From Solibacillus isronensis (GTDB lineage Bacteria > Bacillota > Bacilli > Bacillales_A > Planococcaceae): 64,000 nt of DNA. Shown in pieces: positions 9,697 to 19,538 of this stretch. The stretch lies in assembly GCF_023715405.1 (NCBI RefSeq), contig NZ_JAMBOC010000002.1, positions 310,001 to 374,000 on the forward strand. The letters are read 5' to 3'. A program made the position numbers and the translations under genes. How positions within the stretch are numbered: the stretch's first letter is position 1; every line of letters begins with the position of its first letter. The notes below the pieces were generated by a model, which saw nothing but the letters and a program-made list of their open reading frames with translations, did no database searches and was not told the DNA's origin.

Positions 9697-10569
9697 TTAC
9701 TTCTTTTTGCTCTTCTTATTTTTATTATTATTTTTCGTCGCAGCAGGTTTTTCCTCATCTAAATAGTGGATAACCGGTTTTACTTTCATGCGGCGATAAA
9801 CAATGGCAATAATGCCGACTGTGATACCGATGATTGAAACGACTTGAGCTGAGCGCAAATCGCCTACTAAGTATAAGCTATCTGTACGTAAGCCTTCGAT
9901 GTAGAAACGTCCGATTGAATACCAGATTAAATAGAAGAAAAACATTTCGCCGCGTCGCCAGTTTAACTTGCGGGCAAACAGCAAAATGACTAAACCGACT
10001 ACATTCCATAATGACTCATATAAGAAAGTCGGGTGTACATAGTTTCCGTCTTCACGTATATACATTTGTTCGATCAGCCAGTTCGGTAAGAACAGACCTT
10101 CCAGAAATTCTCGTGTTACAGGGCCGCCATAAGCTTCCTGGTTCATGAAGTTGCCCCATCGTCCAATAATTTGACCAACGAGAATACTCGGTGCTGCAAT
10201 ATCGGCCAGTTTTAAGAAGCTCACTTTGCGTTTTTTCGTAAATATGTATGCTGTAATAAACGCACCGATTAATGCACCATGAATCGCAATACCGCCATTC
10301 CAAATTTGAATGATACTGCCTGGATGCTGACTATAGTAGTCCCACTTCATCACAACGTAATACACGCGGGCTGACAAGATTGAAATCGGAATTGCCCAAA
10401 TGAGCAGGTCGGCAAAAAATTCAGGATCTAATCCACGGCGGACCGATTCTTTTTGTGCCAGGAAGTAGGCAACGAGAATCCCGACCCCGATAATGATTCC
10501 GTACCAGTTCACCGGTATTGGTCCTAAGTGGAATGCTACCGGATTTATTGCTAATAAATTTGTATCCAT
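9697..10569 (-). CDS. lgt: Prolipoprotein diacylglyceryl transferase
   Basis: Membrane enzyme that transfers diacylglycerol from phosphatidylglycerol to the lipobox cysteine of prolipoproteins. The 290-residue product has about seven membrane segments, the HGAL motif ([10 protein letters not shown]), the Lgt signature [13 protein letters not shown] with its essential Arg/Asn, and a lysine-rich cytosolic tail ([12 protein letters not shown]). It is 23 bases after hprK. Likely substrates in this window include PrsA and the cytochrome, FixH-like and MBL lipoproteins. Confidence 0.97.
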   Translation of the reverse strand: MDTNLLAINPVAFHLGPIPVNWYGIIIGVGILVAYFLAQKESVRRGLDPEFFADLLIWAIPISILSARVYYVVMKWDYYSQHPGSIIQIWNGGIAIHGALIGAFITAYIFTKKRKVSFLKLADIAAPSILVGQIIGRWGNFMNQEAYGGPVTREFLEGLFLPNWLIEQMYIREDGNYVHPTFLYESLWNVVGLVILLFARKLNWRRGEMFFFYLIWYSIGRFYIEGLRTDSLYLVGDLRSAQVVSIIGITVGIIAIVYRRMKVKPVIHYLDEEKPAATKNNNKNKKSKKK

Positions 10570-10592
10570 AAACTTCTCCCTTCAACTACCTA

Positions 10593-11531
10593 TTAATAAT
10601 CGTCTATTTCATCATTCGAAACAAGCATATCGTCCAGACGACGTGAAAATTCTTCCGCTGCATTGACGCCCATTTTCTTCAGACGGTAGTTCATCGCAGC
10701 TACTTCAATAATTACGGATACATTTCGTCCTGGCTGTACTGGAATTGTCAGCTTCGTTACCTCTGAATCAATAATTTTCATCTTCTCCTCATCCAGCCCT
10801 AGACGATCATAAAACTTATCCGGATCCCATGTTTCAAGCTCTATTATTAATGTAATACGCTTGTAGGGACGCACTGCACTTGCACCGAACAGTGTCATAA
10901 TATCGATGATTCCAATACCGCGAATCTCCAGCAGATGTTCCAATAATGGTGGCGGGAATCCAACTAGCATGTTTTCGCCTTCCTGACGAATTTCCACACT
11001 GTCATCTGCAACCAACCGATGCCCTTTTTTTACAAGCTCAAGTGCCGTCTCACTTTTACCGACACCACTTTTCCCAACAATAAGAACCCCAATGCCATAT
11101 ACATCAACGAGCACCCCATGAATGGCAGTTGTCGGAGCAAGCTTACTCTCCAAAAAGTTCGTCAGTCGGCTCGAAAATCTAGTAGTCGTCAGCTTCGTAA
11201 CGAGCACCGGGACATGATTTTCATTCGATGCATCGATCAGTTCCTGAGGCACGTCCAAACCGCGCGAAATAATAATCGCCGGTGTTTCATCCGAACAAAG
11301 CTGCTTCATCCGGCTTCTTTTTTCCTTTTCAGGCAACATTTCAAAAAATGAGAGCTCTGTTTTACCTAACAGCTGAACACGGTCAGCTGGATAATGTGTA
11401 AAATAGCCGGCCATTTCCAAACCTGGGCGGGATATATCACTCGTCGTTATGTATCGTCCAACTCCGGCTTCCCCACTGACTAGCTCCAAATTAAACTTTT
11501 CCATAACATCTTTCGCAATTACTTGAATCAT
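10593..11531 (-). CDS. hprK: HPr kinase/phosphorylase
   Basis: Bifunctional enzyme that phosphorylates and dephosphorylates Ser46 of HPr and so sets carbon catabolite repression through CcpA. The 312 residues have an N-terminal regulatory domain and a C-terminal kinase domain, with His138, Walker A G-K-S-G-V-G-K-S at 153-160 and Asp176/177. The signature [12 protein letters not shown], specific to HPrK/P, is intact. First gene of the hprK-lgt-(ppaX-yvoF) group. Confidence 0.97.
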   Translation of the reverse strand: MIQVIAKDVMEKFNLELVSGEAGVGRYITTSDISRPGLEMAGYFTHYPADRVQLLGKTELSFFEMLPEKEKRSRMKQLCSDETPAIIISRGLDVPQELIDASNENHVPVLVTKLTTTRFSSRLTNFLESKLAPTTAIHGVLVDVYGIGVLIVGKSGVGKSETALELVKKGHRLVADDSVEIRQEGENMLVGFPPPLLEHLLEIRGIGIIDIMTLFGASAVRPYKRITLIIELETWDPDKFYDRLGLDEEKMKIIDSEVTKLTIPVQPGRNVSVIIEVAAMNYRLKKMGVNAAEEFSRRLDDMLVSNDEIDDY

Positions 11532-11659
11532 AAATTTGGTACGCTCCTATCTTCTAGCATCTCCACTGTATTTTATCATGTCTATAACATTTCCAATATA
11601 TAACGCGCTTAGTTTTTTAAATTATCAATCACATTAACTGGTCATTCGCTGAAAAGGTA

Positions 11660-11694
11660 AAAAAAGATGAAGCAAATAAAGCTCCATCTTTTTT
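11660..11694. terminator. Bidirectional terminator between hprK and cccB
   Basis: AAAAAAGATG(A)AGC and GCT(C)CATCTTTTTT form a symmetric hairpin with A and T tracts on both sides, 10 bases beyond the cytochrome gene stop. Confidence 0.8.
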
Positions 11695-11703
11695 ATGTAT
11701 AAA

Positions 11704-12015
11704 TTACTTTAATGTGGATAAATATTCTGCAGCTGCTTCCGCCTTTTCGCCTTTAACAATTCCACCAGGCATACGGTCTTTACCATTTAAAATAATATCC
11801 AAAATCTCTTCTTCCGAATATTTAGCCCCTAATTGATTCAGCGCTGGCGCATTGCCGCCTTGTAATTGACCGCCATGGCATGTTGCGCATGATTGCTGAA
11901 CAACACTTTTCCCGTCGATTTCAGCTGTTTCGCCGTTTGAAGCCGAATCATCTCCACCGCATGCAGCAAGGAAAATTGCTGAACCGAAAACTAATGTAAG
12001 TAAACTCTTTTTCAT
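11704..12015 (-). CDS. cccB: Cytochrome c-551-type lipoprotein
   Basis: Small membrane-anchored c-type cytochrome of 103 residues. It has a lipoprotein signal (MKKSLLTLVFGSAIFLAAC, lipobox LAAC) followed by an acidic linker. A class I heme domain follows, with the heme-binding CATCH motif and a distal Met in the DRMPGG segment. The family carries electrons on the outer face of the membrane, in B. subtilis to a terminal oxidase. The ATG at 12013-12015 is preceded by TTGGAGGGG; five upstream in-frame residues are not needed. Monocistronic. Confidence 0.9.
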   Translation of the reverse strand: MKKSLLTLVFGSAIFLAACGGDDSASNGETAEIDGKSVVQQSCATCHGGQLQGGNAPALNQLGAKYSEEEILDIILNGKDRMPGGIVKGEKAEAAAEYLSTLK

Positions 12016-12066
12016 TCTGAACCCCTCCAAAAATGAACTTTTATTCCACTACTGATTATAACAAAC

Positions 12067-12921
12067 TTATACTTTTTTGAAACCTTCGCCTAGCACTTCA
12101 TAGGCGTCCGAAACGATGACAAATGCTTGAGGATCAACGGTTTTCAATACTTGTTTCAACCTTGTGAACTCTGTTTGATAAACAACGACCATTAAAACCG
12201 GGCGCTCCTCACCTGTATACCCGCCAAATGCCGGAAGCCTTGTAATCCCGCGATTGATCTCTTTATAAATCGCATCGCGCACATCCGTTTCTTTTTGTGT
12301 AATAATGTAAACCATTTTTGATTGGCTAAAACCAAGCTGTACAATATCAATCGTTTTTGTCGTGACATATAGACCAATTAACGCATACAGTCCTTTTTCC
12401 AGGTCAAATACAATTGCCGCACTAACCGCGATCAGGCCATCGATGAACAGTACACTTGTCCCTAATGTTAAACCTGTATATTTTGTAATAATTTGAGCAA
12501 GTAAATCCGTACCGCCAGTTGAAGCATTCCCTTTAAAAACAAGTCCTATCCCTAAACCGACTACAATCCCGCCAAAGATAGCCCCTAATAACGGGTTCAG
12601 TGTCCAGGGATCCCAGCTCTCAGTTAATATAACGAAGAAAGGAAGAGCAATCGTACCAATAAAGGATTTAATCCCGAATTTTTTCCCTAGTACAAGCACG
12701 CCTGCGATAAATAAAGGAATATTGAATGCATACTGAACAATCCCGGCATTCCACCCGAACATACCATGCAGGATTGTACTGATCCCGCTTACTCCGCCGG
12801 ATGCGACCTGATTTGGAAATAAAAACACATTAAAGCCGAACGCAATGACCGCTGCGCCGACAATGACAAATACATATTCCATTACACTGCTTTTCACTGA
12901 ACTCTGTGAGCTATATGTCAT
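12067..12921 (-). CDS. YitT-family membrane protein (DUF161/DUF2179)
   Basis: Integral membrane protein of 284 residues with five to six N-terminal membrane segments (about residues 12-190). A cytosolic C-terminal DUF2179 domain (residues 200-284, ITQKETDVRDAIYKEINRGITRLPAFGGYTG) follows. Bacilli encode several paralogues (YitT, YpjC, YvjA, YqfU and others), and the exact orthologue is unclear. Function is unknown; a transport role is often suggested. The start was moved to the ATG at 12919-12921, which has GCGAGGA upstream. Confidence 0.85.
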   Translation of the reverse strand: MTYSSQSSVKSSVMEYVFVIVGAAVIAFGFNVFLFPNQVASGGVSGISTILHGMFGWNAGIVQYAFNIPLFIAGVLVLGKKFGIKSFIGTIALPFFVILTESWDPWTLNPLLGAIFGGIVVGLGIGLVFKGNASTGGTDLLAQIITKYTGLTLGTSVLFIDGLIAVSAAIVFDLEKGLYALIGLYVTTKTIDIVQLGFSQSKMVYIITQKETDVRDAIYKEINRGITRLPAFGGYTGEERPVLMVVVYQTEFTRLKQVLKTVDPQAFVIVSDAYEVLGEGFKKV

Positions 12922-13000
12922 ACAAATCCTCGCTTCTTTTGTAAATTCCATTGAATTATAACAAATCCTACATTAAATGAGAACTTCATCTAACTAAAGG

Positions 13001-13023
13001 AAAAGCGCCCCATAAAAGGACGC
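13001..13023 (-). terminator. Terminator of the EAL/HDOD gene
   Basis: On the minus strand GCGTCC pairs with GGGCGC (one mismatch) around TTTTAT and is followed by TTTT, 16 bases after the stop codon. Confidence 0.55.
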
Positions 13024-13038
13024 ATTCTCTTCTGCTTT

Positions 13039-14277
13039 TTATTGGATTATTAATGCCTCGTCAACCCATACTGTCACTTCTTCATACATCGGCAAAAGCC
13101 CGTCGACAGGTATGTTTAATTGCCGGGATAATGGAATAATGCCTTCCCAGTCCAATTTACTTAAAGCGGTAGCAAACTGTAAATACGGCGTCATCTCCGT
13201 ATGTTCACCTGAGATTGTTTCCAAAATCGTTTCCGATAGCGGCAACTGCGTAACGATTGCACTCATCGGCCGTTTCAGTAAAGAATCAATCAATGAAAAC
13301 AGACCGACTAAAAAATACTCCGAGAAATTCTTTTTGTAATTCAGGCGGGCAATTTTTTCACACACTTTCGCTCTGAACAAGGATGCATACATTAACTCCT
13401 GAAATACATCTTTATTTCGATTCACGTCGGATTCACGCATCGCCAGTAAATATATCCATCTTCGTAACTCCGTTAACCCTAGTAATAAAATGGCCTGCTT
13501 AATCGAGCGAACTTTCGTTTTCGAACGTCTTGACGAACCATTGATTAATTTGAGCAACCGGTAGGATAATGAAATTTCCCGTTCGATATTGTTCGCCAAT
13601 ACATCAATATTTGCTTCATCATCCCGCAACAACGAGATGATCTGGAAATACTGAAACAGGTTTGCCGGTATATCGGTAGCCGTTAGTATTTGCGGTTTTT
13701 CAAAGAAATAGCCTTGGAATAAAAAATAACCGGATTCTTTGGCCATTTCATACTGCTCACGCGTCTCTACTTTTTCTGCCAATAGTTTAATATGAGGAAA
13801 TTTCATTTTAATAGTATTTTCAATTTCCACTCTCTCATTTTCATCTGTATGTAAAAAATCGATTTTAATATAATCAATGTACCGAAAGAGCTCATCATAA
13901 ATCAGTACTTCTTTATTCATAACAAAATCATCAAGTGCAATTTTATTTCCCGCGTTCTTTAATTGTTTGAGCCGTTCGATTAACGCGATTGTAATCGGAA
14001 TATCTTCCAATATTTCAATGACAATTTGTTCTTCCTCAATAATATCCAAGGATTCCTGCATAATCAGGTTTTCCGTAAAATTAATGAATAACGGCTTTCC
14101 ATTCGCTATTTCTTTAATGCCAATCGAAAGAAATGAATTGATGATCAGCTCAACGGTTGCTTTATCTGCATCAATATTCGGAAACTGGTTGGTGTAATTA
14201 TTTCGATACAACAACTCATATGCTACGATTTTTTCATGTTTGTTAAATATAGGTTGTCGCCCAACAAATACTTCCAT
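13039..14277 (-). CDS. EAL-HDOD signalling protein, YuxH-like
   Basis: The 412-residue protein starts MEVFVGRQPIFN. It joins an N-terminal EAL-type domain (residues 1-205) to a C-terminal HDOD domain (205-400, NNIEREISLSYRLLKLIN). The EAL motif reads ELL and metal-ligand positions are only partly kept (LDDF, KIDF, EKVET), so cyclic-di-GMP hydrolysis is doubtful. Such proteins are thought to act as binding or scaffold proteins. B. subtilis YuxH has the same architecture. The start was chosen at the conserved MEVFVGRQ. Confidence 0.85.
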   Translation of the reverse strand: MEVFVGRQPIFNKHEKIVAYELLYRNNYTNQFPNIDADKATVELIINSFLSIGIKEIANGKPLFINFTENLIMQESLDIIEEEQIVIEILEDIPITIALIERLKQLKNAGNKIALDDFVMNKEVLIYDELFRYIDYIKIDFLHTDENERVEIENTIKMKFPHIKLLAEKVETREQYEMAKESGYFLFQGYFFEKPQILTATDIPANLFQYFQIISLLRDDEANIDVLANNIEREISLSYRLLKLINGSSRRSKTKVRSIKQAILLLGLTELRRWIYLLAMRESDVNRNKDVFQELMYASLFRAKVCEKIARLNYKKNFSEYFLVGLFSLIDSLLKRPMSAIVTQLPLSETILETISGEHTEMTPYLQFATALSKLDWEGIIPLSRQLNIPVDGLLPMYEEVTVWVDEALIIQ

Positions 14278-14396
14278 TTTGTAAATTCCCCAATACTCGT
14301 TTATTTTCTCTCTATTTATTATGAAAATTGCTGTTATTTTGCAATTTTCCAATGTACTATAAAACTAGATTAACAAAATTCAAGGAGGCAGTAAAT

Positions 14397-15173
14397 GTGA
14401 ACACTGTAAAATACGAGCAAAAAGACTTTATTGCATATGTAACACTTGATCGCCCCGATATGTTAAACGCTTTTAACTATGAAATGTTGGAACAATTACG
14501 CAATGTTATTGAATCCATTCAAATCCACCCAGATATTCGTCTTGTCATCATTACAGGATCTGGTGATAAAGCCTTTTCGGTTGGTGCGGACTTAAAAGAA
14601 CGTAAAACATTGCCGGATACACTTGTGAAACGCAACTTAAACCGGTTCGGGGAAGTATTTTCCCTCATTGAGCAATTACCGCAACCGACGATTTGTGTAT
14701 TAAACGGATATGCCTTTGGTGGCGGACTTGAGCTTGCACTTGCTTGCGATTTCCGTATTGCTGCCGAAACCGTTTCACTAGGCTTAACGGAAACAGGCTT
14801 AGGCATTATTCCGGGAGCTGGCGGAACACAGCGATTGCCGCGCTTAATCGGTGAAGCGAAAGCATTGGAGCTCATTTTGACTGCAAAACGGATGACTGCA
14901 CATGAAGCACTTGACTATGGTGTCGTTACGAAAGTGGCACCGGTCGAAAGTTTACATGAAGTGACAGCCGACTTTGCCGCACTTATTTTACGCAATGCGC
15001 CAATTGCGATACAGCAAGCTAAATTTGCTGTAAAACAAGGGATGAAAACAGATATTCAAACAGGTCTTCAAATCGAACGAAAAGCATACGAACTGACAAT
15101 CCCTACTGAAGACCGTATTGAAGCACTGAATGCATTCGCCGAAAAAAGAACACCACAGTTTAAAGGAAGATAA
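14397..15173 (+). CDS. Enoyl-CoA hydratase/isomerase family protein
   Basis: Crotonase-fold protein of 258 residues, probably hydrating enoyl-CoA esters in fatty or branched-chain acid breakdown. The oxyanion-hole motif AFSVGADLKER and the GGGLELALACDFRIAAE segment are present. Both catalytic glutamates of true hydratases are plausible (second Gly-rich loop GLGIIPGAGGTQRLPRLIG after LTETG). The start is GTG at 14397 with AAGGAGG at 14382-14388; the adjacent ATG at 14395 is out of frame and hits an immediate stop. Single gene between divergent and convergent neighbours. Confidence 0.88.
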   Translation: MNTVKYEQKDFIAYVTLDRPDMLNAFNYEMLEQLRNVIESIQIHPDIRLVIITGSGDKAFSVGADLKERKTLPDTLVKRNLNRFGEVFSLIEQLPQPTICVLNGYAFGGGLELALACDFRIAAETVSLGLTETGLGIIPGAGGTQRLPRLIGEAKALELILTAKRMTAHEALDYGVVTKVAPVESLHEVTADFAALILRNAPIAIQQAKFAVKQGMKTDIQTGLQIERKAYELTIPTEDRIEALNAFAEKRTPQFKGR

Positions 15174-15186
15174 ATTTATACTATAG

Positions 15187-15221
15187 AAAACAGGGCCCCC
15201 TCTAATAGGAAGCCCTGTTTT
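15187..15221. terminator. Bidirectional terminator
   Basis: AAAACAGGG and CCCTGTTTT flank a 17-base loop between the convergent hydratase and peptidase genes. Confidence 0.8.
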
Positions 15222-15226
15222 ATCTT

Positions 15227-17200
15227 TTACAAGTATTTCTCAAACCATCCTGTAATTTGCTCAAGTCGCTCTAATCGCAAGTTCGGGATACCTGTACGTG
15301 ATAAGTTATGGTCACATTCAGGGAAACGGACGAAACCGACTTCTTTGCCCATTTTCTTAAGCGTAATATAAAGTTGCTCTGCCTGCTCAATCGGGCAGCG
15401 GAAATCACGTTCACTGTGCAAAATAAGGAGTGGTGTTTCCACATTAGCCGCATATTTTAATGGTGAATGGTGCCACAGTTTTTCTACATCATTCATATCT
15501 GCGAGCATTTGCCATTCCGAGAAATAATAACCGATATCCGATACGCCGTAGAAGCTGATCCAGTTTGATATTGAACGTTGGGTAACAGCTGCTTTAAAGC
15601 GATTCGTATGACCAACAACCCAGTTCGTCATAAAGCCGCCATAGCTTCCTCCAGTAATCCCTAAACGTGACTCATCGATCCATGCATAGTTTTCCAGTGC
15701 ATAATCAACACCAGCCATAATATCTTCATAGTCCCCATCACCATAATTACCGCGCACACCATCAACAAATTCCTGGCTGTAGCCATGACTGCCTCGTGGG
15801 TTCACATAAAGCACACCATACCCTTTCGCCGCCAATAGCTGCATCTCATGGAAAAACGTATTCGCATATAAAGTATGCGGTCCGCCGTGTACTTCAACAA
15901 TTAATGGATATTTTTCTCCTTCTGTATACTGTGCAGGCTTCATAATCCAGCCATGTACAGTCAAACCATCTTTTGATGTATACGAAATCGCTTCCGGTTC
16001 TGACAGCGTAGTCTCATTTAAAAACTTTTCGTTAAATGTTGTTAACTGCTTGCGCTCACCTGTTGTAATATCAAAGTCAAACAGCTCCCCAGGGAATGTT
16101 CCATTGGATACCGTCAATAATGCACGGTTGCCGTTTTTAAAGATTGCATAGCCGTATACATGCTCATTTTCCGGTGACGCAGGGTAAAGTGCGCCCTCCA
16201 ATGTTGCATAATATAAGCGGATATCCCCTTCAGAAGATACTTGGAAATACAAATCATTGTTTTCCGTCCATACTACAGATGGAGCTGATACATCTTGCTG
16301 AATATCCGCAACCGCATAGTCGCCAACCGGCAAGTCCAGCATTTCCGTCAGCTTTTGTGTTGTTTTCGTTTCTGTATCATAAATATAAACATGGCCATGT
16401 GTAGCATTTCTGAATGTATGATCCGAACCGCCAAATGCAATGTAGCGGTCATCAAATGAAAACTCAGCACCGCCAAAGTAGCCCTCTTCATCCATTAGAA
16501 CTGTTTCTGCTTTCGTATCTACATCAACAAGGTATAGCGGTGTACGGAATACATTATCCGTATTTTCTTCACGGTTCACACCGATCACCAATGTTTTCCC
16601 GTCATGTGAAATGCCTTGTAAGCTATGTGAAAAATCGCCTTCTGTAAATGTACTTACTTCTTTCGTCGCTAAATCAACAGCAGCAATTTGTGTATAGCGG
16701 TTCTGTTTTAATAAACCTACACTGTCTGCTTTGTATTTCATTTTATCCACGACATAGGCTTTCGGGAATTTCGTGTCTTCCTTTTCTTCCTCTTTCGTAA
16801 TATCCAGCCCTTTTTTAATAGTGCTCGTAATCCAAACCTTTTCACCACATGGACTCCATAAAAATGAATTGACGCCGTTTGGTAGTGTCGTCATTTCCTG
16901 TGCTTCCCCGCCACGGCGGTTTAATATGTATAGTTGCTGTTTTTCATTGCGTTTCACTAAAAATGCGACTTGTTTGCCATCTGGTGACCACTCGGGACTC
17001 GTCACACGTTCATTGCCGTAAGTCCATTGCGTTGTTTCCTCAGATTCCAAGTCGATATGGAACAAATGGGCATTGTAATTATTTTCTTCTTTATTGATCT
17101 CTGTTCTGATAAATACCGCCTCTTGCTCATTTGGCGCAAGTACCGGATTTGTAATGGATTGAATTTCGAATAAGCTTTCTTTTGTAATATACTTCGTCAT
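15227..17200 (-). CDS. S9-family serine peptidase (prolyl oligopeptidase/acylaminoacyl peptidase type)
   Basis: Cytosolic peptidase of 657 residues with an N-terminal WD40-like beta-propeller (about residues 1-380) and a C-terminal alpha/beta-hydrolase domain. The nucleophile lies in GGSYGG, the acid in SERDFRCP and the histidine in PECDHNLSR, so the triad is complete. The family cleaves short peptides, often from acylated N-termini. It resembles B. subtilis YuxL. There is no signal peptide. It is single and convergent with the hydratase gene. Confidence 0.92.
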   Translation of the reverse strand: MTKYITKESLFEIQSITNPVLAPNEQEAVFIRTEINKEENNYNAHLFHIDLESEETTQWTYGNERVTSPEWSPDGKQVAFLVKRNEKQQLYILNRRGGEAQEMTTLPNGVNSFLWSPCGEKVWITSTIKKGLDITKEEEKEDTKFPKAYVVDKMKYKADSVGLLKQNRYTQIAAVDLATKEVSTFTEGDFSHSLQGISHDGKTLVIGVNREENTDNVFRTPLYLVDVDTKAETVLMDEEGYFGGAEFSFDDRYIAFGGSDHTFRNATHGHVYIYDTETKTTQKLTEMLDLPVGDYAVADIQQDVSAPSVVWTENNDLYFQVSSEGDIRLYYATLEGALYPASPENEHVYGYAIFKNGNRALLTVSNGTFPGELFDFDITTGERKQLTTFNEKFLNETTLSEPEAISYTSKDGLTVHGWIMKPAQYTEGEKYPLIVEVHGGPHTLYANTFFHEMQLLAAKGYGVLYVNPRGSHGYSQEFVDGVRGNYGDGDYEDIMAGVDYALENYAWIDESRLGITGGSYGGFMTNWVVGHTNRFKAAVTQRSISNWISFYGVSDIGYYFSEWQMLADMNDVEKLWHHSPLKYAANVETPLLILHSERDFRCPIEQAEQLYITLKKMGKEVGFVRFPECDHNLSRTGIPNLRLERLEQITGWFEKYL

Positions 17201-17310
17201 TAAAACACCTCTTCATTTATTTCGATTCCCGTAATAATAATGTACCATCTTTTATTTGAAATTTCAAAATATAAATATATAAGATATAAGTTTAAATCCT
17301 CTTCTCATAG

Positions 17311-17490
17311 GGCTTCTTATTTAGTTCCGGTTTTCTTTGGCGGGAGCCGCATAGCAGCAGTAAAGGCACGCCGTAAACGTCGAACCTTTACTGCTGCTAT
17401 TATTGCGGCTTGGGACTCCCGCCAAATCAATAGTGTCCGGCTCTAAACCGTAACGCCCTTTAGTCGGCGCTTACAGTGGTAGGCGCCGGT
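17311..17490 (+). repeat. Structured repeat, copy A (forward)
   Basis: Begins with GCTTCTTAT and GTTCCGG, followed by a 91-base hairpin (17336-17426). Its stems are 11 bp (TTTGGCGGGAG), 5 bp (CCGCA) and 15 bp (TAGCAGCAGTAAAGG), all perfect. Bulges of 7 and 4 bases occur only on the 3' arm. A second small hairpin, GGCGC/GCGCC, lies at 17466-17487. Copy B at 17585-17763 has the same architecture in the opposite orientation with different stem sequence. No coding frame is convincing. Confidence 0.75.
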
Positions 17491-17584
17491 TCTACGCACA
17501 AAGTTAATCTTTCTTTATAAAAAAATGATAGCCCTTGTTACAAAAAATATTTCTCCTTTCTAAAAAAGGAGATACTTTATGAGA

Positions 17585-17763
17585 AAGTAGGCGCCTTGCA
17601 AATGCACAGCGCCTCCCTATATAAGCAACGATTGAAACAACGGTACTTTATGATTGGCGGGCGTCTTAAAAAGCACGAAGAAAAGTCGCAAAGACATGTG
17701 CAACATGGCTTGGTGACTTTTGTGCTTAGCCCGCCAATAACCACCGGAACATTATAAGAAGCT
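17585..17763 (-). repeat. Structured repeat, copy B (reverse)
   Basis: Read on the minus strand it begins GCTTCTTAT...GTTCCGGT, like copy A. The main hairpin (17653-17738) has stems of 10 bp (ATTGGCGGGC), 6 bp (AAGCAC) and 7 bp (AAAAGTC). Its 3'-arm bulges are 8 and 4 bases, in the same places as in copy A. A terminal AGGCGC/GCGCCT hairpin lies at 17589-17614. Together the copies fill the 649-base gap between the peptidase and ligase genes. Confidence 0.75.
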
Positions 17764-17810
17764 TTATGAGGACAATCCCTCAACCGGCACCCTTTTATTT
17801 TCCAATTTTC

Positions 17811-17843
17811 AAAAAACACCCGCCACAAAGTATGGCAGGTGTT
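17811..17843 (-). terminator. Terminator of the acyl-CoA ligase gene
   Basis: On the minus strand AACACCTGCCA pairs with TGGCGGGTGTT (one G-T pair) around a 7-base loop and runs into TTTT, directly after the stop codon. Confidence 0.9.
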
Positions 17844-17849
17844 GGAATG

Positions 17850-19400
17850 TTATGTTCTTGCGATTTCTTTTAACGAACGGCGCAGAATTTTGCCTGTTGT
17901 GTTTTTTGGCAGCTCGTCCAAAATTTCAATAACAGTCGGCACTTTGTATTTCACAATACGGTCTGCACAAAATTCGCGAATCGCTTCTATAGTTAAAGTC
18001 GGATCCTTTAACACAACGTAAGCATGTACCGCCTCACCAAAATCCGGATCCGGGAAGCCAACGACTGCCGCTTCGACAATGCCTTCATGTGAGAACAATA
18101 CTTCTTCTACTTCACGAGGATAAACATTGTAACCGCCTACAATTATCATATCCTTTTTGCGGTCCACGATATAGAAGTAACCTTCCTCGTCTTTTCTTGC
18201 TAAGTCACCTGTATATAACCAGCCATCGCGAATCGTAACTGCTGTTTCTTCCGGCATGTTGTAATAGCCTTTCATGACATTCGGTCCGCGCACGATCAGC
18301 TCGCCTACTTCCCCAACGCCCACTTCATCACCATTTTCGTCGACCACTTTATTTTCCACATTGCTGATCGACTGTCCGATTGAGCCTGGTTTACGCTCAC
18401 GGTCTGTTGGGTTGAAACAAGTAACAGGTGAAGCTTCAGATAAGCCATATCCTTCAGAAATTCGTACATTGAACTTTTGCTCAAAGTTATGCAGCAATGA
18501 TACAGGTAATGAAGCACCACCTGAAATTGCTAAACGAATTGTCGAGAATGCGGCAACATCCGCTTTGTCATATTGATAAAGGAAATTGTACATCGTCGGA
18601 ACGCCGGCAAATACTGTTGCTTTATAAGTTGAAATCATCTCGAAAATTTCTCCCGGACTAAAGCGTGGCGCTAATAAGATCGTTGCTCCGCGTGTTAACG
18701 GTGAATTGACAACTACCGTTAATGCAAAGACGTGGAAAACCGGCAATGTCGCTACAATACGGTCTTCTGATGTCATTTTTAAGTAATCGCCAATATCTCT
18801 GGCATTTGAGAATAAATTGTTATGTGTCAGCATGGCACCTTTCGGATGACCTGTCGTACCGGAAGTATATAGAATAATGGCCGTATCATCCGGCGCTACT
18901 TCTACTGGATCCGTTGTACGTGCTGTTGTTGCTAATACTTGTGAAAACAGCTTCGTCTTTTCTTTTGCATCATCTGAAAGCGCGGCATATTTTTCACCGA
19001 TGTCTTCTGTTGTTTCGCAAATGATATATTGTTCTACTTGTGGGAATCTATGCACCCCTGCTTCCACAAGCGGTAATAATAAATCAAGTGCGATGACAAC
19101 CTTTACATCACCATTTTGGATAATGTATGAAATTTCATCTGCTGTATAGATTGGATTAATCGGAATTGCCACAGCACCAATACGCATTGATGCGTATAAA
19201 CTGATGATGAAATGCGGTGTATTGCCTAATAAAAACGCGATATGGTCGCCTTTTTTTACACCTAAATCTTCCAAAGCAGCTGCAAACCGTGCAACCGATT
19301 GCTCCAATTCACCGTAAGATGTGCCTTTACCTAAAAAGTAGTACGCTGTTTTTTCTGGTTGTTCGAAAGCTTGTTGTCTTACCTTTTCAACTAAATTCAA
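17850..19400 (-). CDS. lcfB: Long-chain fatty-acid-CoA ligase
   Basis: ANL-superfamily ligase that activates fatty acids with ATP and CoA, the first step of beta-oxidation. The AMP-binding P-loop is YTSGTTGHPKGAML; SEGYGLSEASP and the hinge/adenylation motif YTGDLARKDEEGYFYIVDRKKDMII are complete. The catalytic lysine lies in the LPKNTTGKILRR tail. The start is set at TTG 19398-19400 because AGGGGG abuts the upstream ATG but is 9 bases from the TTG, and MNLVEK matches B. subtilis LcfB. The product is 516 residues. A weak FadR-like palindrome lies upstream. Confidence 0.92.
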   Translation of the reverse strand: MNLVEKVRQQAFEQPEKTAYYFLGKGTSYGELEQSVARFAAALEDLGVKKGDHIAFLLGNTPHFIISLYASMRIGAVAIPINPIYTADEISYIIQNGDVKVVIALDLLLPLVEAGVHRFPQVEQYIICETTEDIGEKYAALSDDAKEKTKLFSQVLATTARTTDPVEVAPDDTAIILYTSGTTGHPKGAMLTHNNLFSNARDIGDYLKMTSEDRIVATLPVFHVFALTVVVNSPLTRGATILLAPRFSPGEIFEMISTYKATVFAGVPTMYNFLYQYDKADVAAFSTIRLAISGGASLPVSLLHNFEQKFNVRISEGYGLSEASPVTCFNPTDRERKPGSIGQSISNVENKVVDENGDEVGVGEVGELIVRGPNVMKGYYNMPEETAVTIRDGWLYTGDLARKDEEGYFYIVDRKKDMIIVGGYNVYPREVEEVLFSHEGIVEAAVVGFPDPDFGEAVHAYVVLKDPTLTIEAIREFCADRIVKYKVPTVIEILDELPKNTTGKILRRSLKEIART

Positions 19401-19421
19401 TACACCCATCCCCCTATGCGT

Positions 19422-19439
19422 AAAATGAAAAAATATTCA
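19422..19439. promoter_or_regulatory. Weak FadR-like palindrome upstream of the acyl-CoA ligase
   Basis: AAAATGAAAAAATATTCA matches the recalled B. subtilis FadR consensus TGAATGANTANTCATTCA at 11 of 16 fixed positions. The gene function fits FadR control, but the match alone is weak. Confidence 0.3.
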
Positions 19440-19538
19440 CTCTATTAGCATTATAGAATAAGTATATTAATAAAACAATATGAAAATCTCGTTTATTCAC
19501 AAATATTGTACTAAAATCATTTTTTCTCTATTTCGAAC

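Noticed and set aside
17240..17828. Short frames in the 17.2-17.8 kb gap (68 and 83 residues)
   Set aside because: They are readings of the structured inverted repeats, with no ribosome site and no resemblance between the two copies at the protein level.
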